From Pteria penguin (taxonomy: Eukaryota; Mollusca; Bivalvia; Pterioida; Pteriidae), in assembly GCA_035048485.1 (NCBI GenBank), contig CM068587.1:30861001-30925000 (forward strand): a stretch of 64,000 nucleotides of DNA, in the 5' to 3' direction. Every line of letters starts with the position of its first letter. Position 1 is the first letter of the stretch. The notes under the pieces were generated by a model. It saw only the letters and a list, made by a program, of their open reading frames with translations. It had not been told where the DNA came from and did no database searches. Positions 11,761-23,305 of this stretch are shown here, piece by piece. The position numbers and the translations under genes were made by a program.

Positions 11761-11978
11761 CATGATGTGATAATAAATCTCGTAGCCGACATTTCTGTAC
11801 TGTATCCGACTCCGACTACTAGTTTTAAATAGTGATGCAACACGTGTGTTTACAGTGGAAATAAGCAGACAGCTGGACATACATGCAAGAGACCTACATT
11901 CGTTATTTGTTTTAAAATACGTAGCCTTCAGTACAACAAGGCAACTTAAATACAGTTTTATTCAAAGCAGTAAAAGTG

Positions 11979-14900
11979 ATGTCGGAGGAGGCGGAGAAGG
12001 TTGCCAACTTGACATTATCAGAGGACGTTCGGGAGGAAGATGCCGAAGATGTTGTGAATCCATGGGATGTACAGTCTTCATCAGCAACAGGAATAGATTA
12101 TGACAAATTAATAGGTAGGTAGCAAGTTCAGTATCACTTTAGACGAATCTACAGTTTTGGAAAATTAAATTCGGAATCTAAATGTCTTAAATTAGTAAAT
12201 AGTAATTAAAAGCTGAATAAATTTAATAACTTAATTTAACCGTCTTAATAAGTAAATGTGGCTTTTCTTCATGTTTTTATGTCACACCAAGATGACTAAT
12301 TCCTTTCGGAACAGTCGGTATCACAATAGAAATTACAAGAAGGTTTAAATATTTGATTGTCAAATCTAGATATAAGTTATCAAAATTCTATAACAAAATG
12401 AAGTATAACGCTCAACTTTTGAGTACACTTCGTATTGGAAGAACAAATATAAGTAATGGCCTTTTTTAACAATAAGGAGACATTATATATTTATAATATG
12501 TATAGATAAGGGTCATCAATTCCCTGTAGCCATAGGACTTCAGATAGGTATGCCAAAAAGTTATATGATCATGACAGAATCTGCCAGATGCAATGCACAG
12601 AGATTTGACTTGCATACATGTATATGCAATATGCACCCACCATAAGACTGATACTGATGGGATTTCATCCTGTGACCTTTCGATCGAGCCTGTAACCATT
12701 TGAGGTATTGCTAGATCCAACTTTAATCCTGCCCTTTGCATAGTTTCATTAATAAATATGTTAGACGGATCATAATACCTATGATGTCATAATGAAAAAG
12801 AATTCCAAAATGTGGGATGTTGGACATTTGGCTTTCAGTCAGTTACATGTAGGCTTTGCTGGCTGTTGCCTTTTGCCACTTGCCCTGGAGTGGAGAATTG
12901 CATCCAAAGACTTTATAATGATAATGTGAAATAATGATTAGTGATAGGGCATTGATTAAATATAGTGAAAGTTGATTGGTTTATTTAAACCCTGTCTGAC
13001 TATGTAAATGATTTCCGGACCATAACTGAAATTCCTTTACTTCGATCTGACCTACATTTTGGTATGGTTGGGAAACTTCACACATATACTCCCTGTTTGT
13101 CAAGAATGTTCCTTTTTGAATTTGAGATTCAAAGGTTAAGGTCACAGCATGGAGAACTGAATATGGTTTCTTGACCATAACTGAAATCCCTTCACACTAA
13201 TAGACATGCATACTCTTTGACCTTGAAATTTGATCTTTGTTTTTACAAGGTTGACACATGGTTGGGTCATGAACTCCACCCAAAGTTACTATTAACCCAT
13301 GAACAAACTTCAGTCATTCAGATTTGCTGCCATTTGGGATATATGTATAGTTAGGACAGTTCTCATGTTATTTTTATTTTTCAGTGAAGTTTGGTAGCAC
13401 TAAAATTGATGATGCTTTGATAGAAAGGATAGAAAAGCTGACTGGTAAACCAGTCCATCACCTGCTGAGACGTGGAAAATTCTTTTCTCAAAGGTATAAA
13501 AACTTGGTATTATTTGGTAAATGGTTGTTCACAACATTGATAATGCAATATATGTATGTACTATGTAGTCCTGCTGCCATGTTCAGATGAAAAAAATATC
13601 ACTGACAGTGATTTTAAGACAAAGCAAACCAACTCGTGAAGGTACATGTAGTATGATACGTCAAATGAGTCGGCCTTACATGTAAGCACTAGGGATTCAG
13701 TTTCATGTTCTTGACAATGAAGTTGTAAGAGACCTTTACAGATTACATTTTATAAAGATAATCCCTACTGATTTTGGGAAGGGTAGGCCTAGAATAACCT
13801 GACACAGTTCAATAAATAGTTATAAGGTGGCTATCAAATTACGCTACTGTTAGAGGTATTTATCTTCTTAGGACGGTTCAAGTTTTGTATATTTTAATAA
13901 TTTCACAGTAGTTCTCTAGGAATGTAAATGAGGATGCTTTACATCAAGCAGATGTATTGTACAATTAAAATAATTTTCAAGCTATTCATAAAGTAAAACA
14001 TTCATATCATTATATCTTTAGCAATCACTCATTCACTGCCGGAATTTTGTTGCTTTCTGAACAAAAACATGTAATGATTGTAATTACAGTAATTTATTGA
14101 ATATCAATATTTTTTCAGGGATATGAAGATGATTTTGGATATGTATGAAAAACAGAAGCCATTTTACTTGTATACAGGACGAGGGCCTTCTTCTGAGGCC
14201 ATGCATCTTGGGCATCTTGTACCTTTCATCTTTACAAAGTAAGAAAAAGAAAAATGCTAGCTATAGTTTTGTTTTAAACAACAAATAAATTAGCAAAACC
14301 AATACATATACATGTACACTTCAGTATTTCATGTCTATTCATTACTATCTTATTTTTTTGGACAGATGGTTACAGGAGACCTTTGATGTACCACTTGTTA
14401 TACAGCTAACAGATGATGAGAAGTTTCTATGGAAGGATTTGACATTAGAAGAAGCCCGTAGACTGTCTCAAGAGAATGCAAAAGATATCATAGCATGTGG
14501 ATTTGACATTGAGAAAACCTTTATATTTAGTGACTTGGACTATATAGCGTATGTATGAATATAATGAAGTATATAACAGAATGAAGGTGGGATTTAGTAT
14601 TAGCAATTTCAATCAGTACCTTACCATTGCCACTCCTTGTACCCATCTGCAAATTGTTTTTAGCATTACTGATTGTGACCTGTCAAACCCTGTCTCATAT
14701 CTCACTTTGTGGCAAAGAATCACATTACATTTCTCTTGCCCATGACATACATGTAGCCTTCTGTACAACACTGTTTAACTTTACATTATATATTTTATTC
14801 ATACTACAAAAAGTGTCACTCTTAAACTCATATCTTCTTATATATATTCTTTGAATTTCAGGAAAAGCCCAGCATTCTACAAAAATATGTGTAAAGTCCA

Positions 14901-17900
14901 GAAGCTAGTGACTTACAACCAGGTCAAGGGTATTTTTGGTTTTGGTGATAGTGACTGTATAGGAAAAATCAGTTTCCCTTCTATTCAAGCTTCACCAAGT
15001 TTTAGCTCATCTTTCCCAGAAATATTCAATCAACGGACAGATATACCATGCCTTATTCCATGTGCAATAGATCAGGTACTTGCTTCATGTACTGTACTCA
15101 TTAATTTCAGTTTGTAATTTGCCAAAATGTAAACATACTGTTCTGCCAAAAGCACCATATTCATAACATTATCGAATTCACAGTAACCAGTTGCAAGACA
15201 AAGATATTATACCAAATCTGAAAAATTGAGACTGAAGCTTGGTATAAATAAACTTTAAAATGCAGTCTTACGCTGTCCCACTTTTGTCTTCACTCAACAG
15301 TTGACTTCAACTAGAACCCATATACACATGATCAGGGAATGTATTTCTGTATTGAAGCTATGTCAGTGATAAGGTCGTAAATGAATTTTTGTGAAAAAGA
15401 AAAATTCACTTTGTATCATAATTCACATATATATGTAATGTCAATCCGTCATTTGAAAAGTTTTTTTCTTTTCGGTACTTACTAATTAAGTAAAATGAAA
15501 GTTTTTGATAACTGAGTATTAGTTACAACATAATGATTGATGAACTTTTTTAGTTTAAAAAAAGCACCTTTCCAAATTGTTTGTCAAACATGTGTTGTGT
15601 ATGGGAAATTACTCGTGTTGTACTTTTTCAGGATCCCTACTTCCGCATGACCCGGGATGTTGCACCAAGAATGGGTTACATGAAACCAGCTTTGATGCAC
15701 TCTACATTTTTCCCTGCTCTACAAGGGGCACAAAGTAAAATGAGTGCCAGTGACCCCAACTCATCTATATTCCTTACTGATTCTGATAAACAGATCAAAA
15801 CCAAGGTAAGACAAACATTTAAAAAGAAAAAAAACCATGTATTTATGGGCTGACTTCTTTTTATAATTTCCCCGGATTTATTCTACTTTTCTTTCAGAAA
15901 TTCATTTGGAAAATAGAGACTTGCCTACACACTGTTTTATTGATATGTGTACTATGAAAATAGACCCTAGAGACTATATTTAGCAATTTCCTAATATTGA
16001 CAATTTGTGCAGCATTATCAATAATTTTGGATTTTTGGATTTTATGGGAGTCACAGTTATGATAAATGACTTTACTTTGACAGCAATTACCGTATATACT
16101 CGCTTATAAGACCGACTCGCTTATAAGACGACCCCCCTACTTTTAGACAAAAATTCTAGTACTTTAGCATTGACCCGCTTATAAGACGAGGTAAAAAATT
16201 GCTCTCGGACACGATGTACGATGTACGTATTGACCTTTTTGGGGCAGTGCCAACTGCCTCAATCTCGTTCACTGTTCAATGTGCGGTTTGACAATGCACA
16301 AGTTTTTCCATAATTACTGTGTAATATTAATAAATAACAAGATCTTTATTTGTTTTACATTAATTTATTACATATTTTATTTCAATCACGGACTTATAAA
16401 CTTACCTTCTCCTCATTATTTGATAATTAACTGTCGAATGGGCTTGGCATAATTATTGCTAAATAAACAACAATGCAATCAATCACCAATTACTGATTTT
16501 TTTCTCGTCAATCTCGGCAAATTAATACCCCATAGTTACCTGTCAATCACCCCTTATCAAGATCAATTGATCTCGGGAACTTTAAACCTATAATTAGATT
16601 ACCGATGTCCTGCGTTTACCGCAGTTCACGTGTACAAGAAGTGTAATAAATACGGCTAGTGACACATGTTTTTTGATAGATATTAATGACTTTTATCTTA
16701 TATCTCGCTTATAAGACGACCCCCCTACTTCACAAAAGAAATTTAACTCCCAAAAACTCGTCTTATAAGTGAGTATATACGGTAGATGATTTTGACTTTC
16801 CCGTAATTAAAATTCCTCTATATTTCATTGCATTAGAATTGTAAGCTCAATAGGTCATATCATTTGATTGTAAAAGTTACATTATATCTTATCTGTGGCT
16901 ATAAGACAAGCATAGCAAGTACAATTAAAGGTAACTAGTGATATGAATAATGTCCAGGGCAATCTTTATAACGTGCTGAAGCATTTGAGTTGTAGAGTAG
17001 ATGATCCATTTCGATTCCGGGATTGCGACACCATCTTCAAGTGTTTGTTTACTTCCTTGTCTTCATGTTGCAAAAAACTGGAAGAAGGTTGAAAGCAAGA
17101 TGTCAAATAATCTCAAAATTTTACCCAAACTTTTACCTAGTTGTAAATTAATCAACCAACTTGTTAAAAACTCTGTTTATTTGCTTTCCTAAATCCAACG
17201 GGGCTTGAGTTCTGATTTCCACATGATTTATGTGATCAGTAAAATTATTCCATCTTTCAGCAAAGTTAATACAGTATAGCACAGATGTAACAGGAGACCA
17301 CAACTATTGAATACTTATTATTGTACATGTATTATACAACTGATGTAAAATTCATACTATATATTGCATTACTTTTGAAAAATTTTTCTTCTGCATCAAC
17401 CAGTTCATTATATGCTCCTTAAGGAAAGATTTAGGGTTGTTTAGCCATTACCGGTAGATGAATTACTTTGTTTTAATGTCTCCGTCAGTCACAGTTTGTT
17501 TAGTCCATAAGCTACATGTACAAAGAAAAAAAAATTAAACTCCTAAATGTTTATATGATGAGATGTAACAACCTCAGAATGCTGGAATAAGAAATGGTTT
17601 GTACTAACTACTACCCTTGAATGCTTAACTGAGACATGAGCTATAAAATCTCCAGAATGCTGGACTGAGAAATGAGATAAAACATCCCCTAATTGTTGAA
17701 GTGTCATTGACCTACAGTTTATTTGATATTACAGATTAACAAATATGCATTTTCTGGAGGTGGTGCCACAACAGAGGAACATCAAGAAAAGGGAGGTAAC
17801 TGTGATGTAGATGTTGCTTTCCAGTATCTGACATTCTTTATGGAAGATGATGGCAGACTAGAGGAAGTTAGAAAGGTTTGTCTAGTTGTATTTATTTAAT

Positions 17901-19372
17901 GCCTGGTTGAAATATATGCATGTGGTGAATAGTGAGCAATTAATTTCATTACTGGTATCTTTTCTGGCTCGTGAAGTTTGCTAAAAAGAAAAAAAGTACA
18001 TGCAAAAACATTTATAATTTAAAGATCATTAAATAATTACAGTGTGATACTTGTGTTTATCTCCGTCCAGTTTATTCAGATGTAAAAAGTAAAAGCTATA
18101 GAATCACGAAATTTAAACTGTTTTTGTAGAATATATAATACAATCAAAACATACTGAATTTCAGTGGACATTTTTTATTTCCTCGCAGTAAACATATTGT
18201 GCAATAAAAGACATTTGTTTGTATTTTCTGCTTGCTGATTGTACATTCCATTTCTCATTGTGACCACAACATTTTCAACTTTACATGAATTGATATAAAT
18301 GAACCAGATAAGAAAAATATTACAAGATGAAATCATGAAATATTAAAACTATTAATATGTAGAAGAAAAGAAGGGATACAGGGATATGAAATTGAAGTTT
18401 GTTACAAATTCAGAATCACAATGAATAACATTACATATAACTGAAGATTCCACAGGAATTTCTCAATTGATATCTGCTTAGAGAACTAATGGAGAAAAAT
18501 ATTGGACTGATTTATTTAACCTTTTATCTTGATTTTAAGTTTCATGAAATTCAATGTTTTGTATCGTAGAACCACAGCTGTTGGTCCACTCAAATAAGCC
18601 ATACTTTCCAGAGGCCATTTTTGGGATTTTTTCTGGAATAACATTTTACTGGGACAAAGACCTCAAAATTCTTGGACACATTCTTATATATTCTGTTGAT
18701 GTTTAATAAATAACTATAGCTTTCATTTCTTTATTTTACATGTCGCAAGATTTTAGGAATTACAAGCACACTTTTTGAACCCAGGTCTGGACCACCTTTT
18801 GTTTAATGCTTAAGACTTGTTTAATGGTTCCTTGTTTTATTTCATTCCGCTATTTTTTCACTTAAATGGGGATGGAAGCCATTGTGGCCTAGTAGATAAG
18901 GTGTTTGGCTCATGATTGAGAGGTCCCAGGTTCGACTCCCGCACCGGTGTTCTATCAGTCAATAAAATGGTGATGCATGAAATTTGAACCTTTTCAAAAG
19001 TCCCATCTTAACCATTCTTTTGTGAACTAATATCTACCTTGACATGAAATATCTTTTTTTGCCACCTCATCTGAAAAATGGTCCTGAACCAAACATGTTA
19101 CCAACTGAGGTACCCCTTTATATATATTGTCTTTATACAGGTAAAAATCTATATATAATCTTTTGCAGACATACACAAGTGGTGAATTGCTAACTGGTTA
19201 CTTGAAAAAAGAGCTCATAGAAATACTACAGAAACTGGTAGGAGAACATAGAGAGAGGAGAAAAGATGTCACAGATGACATAGTGAACCAGTTTATGACC
19301 CCTAGAAAACTCAAATATGATTATGCCCCTCCTCCTCCCATACAAACACCAGGGAAGAAAAAGAAGAAGTGA
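11979..19372 (+). CDS. WARS1: Cytosolic tryptophanyl-tRNA synthetase (8 exons)
   Basis: Class I aminoacyl-tRNA synthetase that charges tRNA-Trp with tryptophan in the cytosol. Coding exons: 11979-12114, 13385-13493, 14119-14238, 14366-14548, 14862-15075, 15632-15805, 17735-17875, 19169-19372; phases agree and give 426 residues. Signature [14 protein letters not shown] contains the HIGH-equivalent HLGH at about residues 111-114. KMSAS at 290-294 is the eukaryotic KMSKS variant. [17 protein letters not shown] and MTPRKL are family landmarks, and the C-terminus is Pro/Lys-rich. The start ATG follows an in-frame TAG at 11922. No WHEP domain precedes it, so the protein resembles the vertebrate short form; an undetected upstream exon is possible. 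Introns carry a TA-flanked inverted-repeat element (16090-16782) and a SINE head (18876-18960). Confidence 0.97.
16090..16782. mobile_element. TA-flanked inverted-repeat element in WARS1 intron 6
   Basis: CCGTATATACTCGCTTATAA at the left mirrors CTTATAAGTGAGTATATACGG at the right, with a further inner repeat TCGCTTATAAGACGACCCCC near both ends. TA dinucleotides at 16088-16089 and 16783-16784 fit a TA target duplication of the Tc1/mariner type. No transposase is seen, so it is non-autonomous. Confidence 0.85.
18876..18960 (+). mobile_element. Truncated SINE head in WARS1 intron 7
   Basis: Only the tRNA-like portion survives (TTGTGGCCTAGTAGATAAGG, GGTTCGACTCC, CACCGGTGTTCT). It is on the same strand as the gene. 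Confidence 0.85.
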
Positions 19373-20210
19373 GGAACTGATGTATTTAGGACTGCTTTAT
19401 TTATTTCTAATTAATGCTAAGTGATATGACCAGATTACTGGGGTATTGCAATGTTCAAAACAGCTGGAACAACAGTATAATATATCTTTATTGAATACAT
19501 GCCTAATTTTTACACAGTATGGAGACCAAAAGGGATCAAGTTTACAGATGGAGAACATTATATACTTGCCATGGAGAGTGAGAAATCAAAGAAAGACAGA
19601 GAGAAGAGAAGATGATTTTGCTACATTTCATTATTTTGGAAAAATGGCTAGAATGAACACCAGATTTACATTTAAATTATTTGTAGATTGATTTCAAGAT
19701 TGTTAGAGAGCTGTCAAAAAACTTTCTTTTTCTTATAGTTTTAATATTAGAATATTAAGTAACCGGGAAATCTCCTCAATTTGTTTCCCACTGATTCATT
19801 AGTCAGAGTTTATGTGGTTTATTATGAATATAATTGTTGATCACAACTTATTGTTTTCCTCATTTAAATGATGTGATAACTGTTTCTTAATAACAAGGAA
19901 GGAAAAATAGCTACTGAAATATCACAGAGTAGTTTCTTTGTTTTTGGCAATTTAAGATAATAAATACATGAACATCTATTGCAGTATGATTAAATGGAGA
20001 ATTGCAATATAATTCAGTATATTTTTGTACCTTAGCATTGCATTATAGTTTCAAATGTTCCTCATTTGCCAACTCTCATTCATTTATCTGCAAGTGGCAT
20101 TTTTGTAACCTACAGCTGCAGTTGTGATACAGGTCATGTGGGATTATAGTCAATGAAGGTGTATGATTTTCCAGTTTTTACTGCTAAATTTCTGGTTGCT
20201 ACCATTTTTA
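19373..20210 (+). other. WARS1 3' flank / probable 3' UTR
   Basis: AT-rich sequence following the WARS1 stop. AATAAA-type hexamers occur (for example near 19960), so a polyadenylation site probably lies here, but its position cannot be fixed by eye. The plus ORF at 19446-19691 has no recognisable features. Confidence 0.45.
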
Positions 20211-21012
20211 TGCCCCTGCCATGAAGTGGCTGGGGGCATATATCGTTACTTTGTTCCGTCATTCTGTCATTATTCAGTTTCCGCTCATTTTCTCTGTGAA
20301 GGTTTGATGGAATAAATTGATAAAGGGTATACAGGGAAGATGCAGGTCAAGTTCAAATATTGGTGTGGTCCAGTAATTTTTGACCGAGTTATTGCCCTTG
20401 AACATAGAAAATTTCTTAAAAATGACAGTTTCCTCTCATTTTCTTTTTGAAGGTTGATGGATTAAATTGATATTTTGGTATATAGATGTATCAAGGGAAA
20501 ATGCAGGTCAAGTTTGAATATGGGTGTGGTCCGGTAATTTTTGACAGAGCTACTGCTTTTGAACATAGAAAATTTCTTAAAAATGACAGTTTCCACTCAT
20601 TTTCTCTTTGAAGGTTTGATGGATTAAATTGATATTTGGTATATGGGTGTGGTCCGGTAATTTTTGACAGAGTTACTGCCCTTGAACATAGAAAATTTCT
20701 TAAAAATGACAGTTTCCACTCATTTTCTCTGAAGGTTTGATGGATTAAATTGATATGGGGTATACAGATGTATCAAGGGAAAATGCAGGTCAAGTTCGAA
20801 TATAGGTGTGGTCTGGTAATTTTTGACAAGAGTTACTGCTCTTCAACGTTAAAAATTTCTTGAAAATATTAATTCTCTGGCAATTATACTTTTTTGTGTG
20901 CATGTCCTTGGTGATTTTTGTCATACAGCTTTGTCAGATGTCTTCAGTTTTCTCTTTTACTACTTTAGCTGCCAGCCGGAGCATTTATGTCGCACCGACA
21001 CATTAAAATTCT
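20211..21012 (+). mobile_element. Element with GGGGGCATAT head and ~180-bp internal repeats
   Basis: It begins ATGCCCCTGCCATGAAGTGG with GGGGGCATAT and ends near GCATTTATGTCGCACCGACA. Inside are four degenerate copies of TCATTTTCTCTTTGAAGG followed by TTGATGGATTAAATTGATA and GGTGTGGTCCGGTAATTTTT. The copy at 43468-43792 has the same head and tail with one internal unit, so this copy has expanded internally. Confidence 0.8.
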
Positions 21013-22440
21013 AGTTCGTGAAATAAACCTGGTGTGGTATTAAACAATAAAAAAAAAGCAGATTATAATGTTGTAAAGGAATCCCACACACTTATTTGTG
21101 TATTGGATAAACTTTGTCTAGAAATGCTACAAGATTGTGTCCCTTTTAAAAAAAAAAGAAAATGACACCCCCTTAACAAAGTTGTAGGATGGTATACGAG
21201 GTTCAGATTGTCTGTTCACATGTTTGATTGTAGATAAAAAAAATTTCAGACAGAAACTAGATAGCTTTTCATATTGGAGTCACAATATTTTGCACATAGG
21301 ATGACCAAAGGAAGATCCCTATTCATGTTGTGATTTAAATATCAAGGTCAAAGGACTTCTTTCAAGAGTTTCCTGACTATAACTTGATGCATTTTCAACT
21401 TTTCATGATACTTCAAACAGAGGATGTTATAGTTGTTATCCATAACAAGGGTGTGTAATGATCCAAGGTTAAATGTATATCTCCAAGATCAAGGTCACTA
21501 TGAGCCTGTAACTGCTGTTGTACAACTTTGCTGCAATGGAGATGTTTGTTCCAGTTAGACAATCCTACTTTCATTTTACTGTTGAGAACTGCACAAATGC
21601 TGTAAAACAAAAATTCAGTAAGCAACATGATTATGATTTTTGAATTAGCATATATTGTAATTTGTACTTAGTACATTAATTTAATTAGAGACAACATAGT
21701 CCCACAATAATTTCACAAGTTATAAATAATCATGATGTAATAAGCTATTGAGTCGAATGTATGTGTACCGGTATCAACATGACAGTTTTTTCCACTGATT
21801 TCTGCCAATACATGTGAATTAAATCCAGAAGTAACTTCTTTGTTCTGTTATTTTATTTCATGAATGCATTAATATCTACACTAAGCAACAATACAATATA
21901 ATCAGAATAATTATGTATAATAATAAATTATGTATTGTTATAAAGATATGCTGCCCCTACAGTTCACTCAAACATATAAATGGTAAAATATTTTTGGCAA
22001 AACTGCATATAATTTGATACTATTTGGTAATGTAGTGGATATGCACTTCAAAAACAGGGGCCTCATTGGTCAATAGAACTGAGTGATGTACTGGAATTTG
22101 CTGCGGCCTGTTGCCTCTATCAAGTGTGGGTTTCATATTCAACTGAGGTAAATGGCTAGATCCCCCATTGTATCTGCTGTTCTCTGATTTTTAACACTAC
22201 ACACTGGCTACCACTCATTAAAATAAGTCTATGTGGCATTATGCAGTTAACAAATAAGGTAACTCGAGACCAATTTTGATTTGAACAATTAATACCTCAA
22301 GCATGATGCCCCATGTTATAGAGAGGATACAGTGACTATAAAAATCATCAGAGTATAAAACCCTGTGTCTTGTAATGTGTGATGCAAAGCAATGTTACTC
22401 TATGTATTTAAAATTAACTAAATTCAGAATACATGTGTAA
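21013..22440. other. Intergenic, mostly unrecognised
   Basis: Text near 21190-21530 (AGGTCAAAGGACTTC, AAGATCAAGGTCACTATGAG) resembles worn copies of the element families named elsewhere. The rest is AT-rich with no supported gene. Confidence 0.45.
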
Positions 22441-22442
22441 TT

Positions 22443-22805
22443 ATTGACCACACTGCAAAGCAAGGCTGGTCTATAAATTGGCGAAGTCTGTCTGTCTGTC
22501 CAAATTCAACAATTTGCATTTAGCTTGATCACTAGCATACTGTTAATAATACCAAATTCAAACTTGGTCAGTTTTTAGACATTAATGAGTCGTTACCTAG
22601 AGACATAAAATTTGGTGACCTTGACATTAATTAACACTTCATTGAACACGGTCTGATTTTGCGTTTAGCTTGATCTCTTGCATACCATCAATGATACGAA
22701 CTTCAAACTTCTTGAAATATCTTCAAACTTAAAGAGACATGTTTCTGGATAAGATTCTACAGGTAAGCTATAATGTTATGCTTTGCAATCCAGTCATACC
22801 ATCTT
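22443..22805. repeat. Diverged repeat with CTGTCTGTC segment
   Basis: The head GACCACACTGCAAAGCAAGG and TCTGTCTGTCTGTCC are followed by two similar blocks (TTTGCATTTAGCTTGATCAC at about 22510 and TTTGCGTTTAGCTTGATCTC at about 22660). The end TTATGCTTTGCAATCCAGTC partly mirrors the head. Confidence 0.55.
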
Positions 22806-23305
22806 TGGCACTTTCTTGTTTCAATTTTTTTTCAATGTGAATAAACAAAATACTGCACAGCTATTAAGTTTGTCATAGAGACATCAAAAGTGGATTATCT
22901 GTAATCGAGTCCCTTACATCATTTAAGATCGAAGGAAGGTCTATTTGACTGTATTTTGTGCTATACAGTGTTTCTGATACCCACTTGACCGCCTGACATT
23001 TCTGATGAGATTTTCACTGTCATTTTATTGATTTACGAAGCCTTATCAGATAAATGTCCTGAAAAGCCTAAGAAAGTTTTGCACATACTAGCTTTATACA
23101 TCTAGATAAAAAGTGTTCTGGCAGAAATGATTACAACTCTTCTTGTCCTAGGAAACAACCTTGTAAAGATGTATACAAAAACTGTGAACAATAGTGTTGA
23201 TACTATATAAATTCCTTTTACTACATAAATAAATTTGTAACAGATTAGTAGTGATCAATAAATGTAACGGTAAAGTAGAATTTTTAGAAAAAAATCACTC
23301 GTATT

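Noticed and set aside
11846..12103. Plus ORF overlapping WARS1 exon 1 as an alternative gene
   Set aside because: It reads the exon in another frame; the WARS1 frame has homology, phase-consistent splicing and an upstream in-frame stop.
23000..23045. Hammerhead ribozyme core (CTGATGAG at about 23006)
   Set aside because: No matching GAAA segment with pairing stems was found nearby, and it is not next to an RT element.
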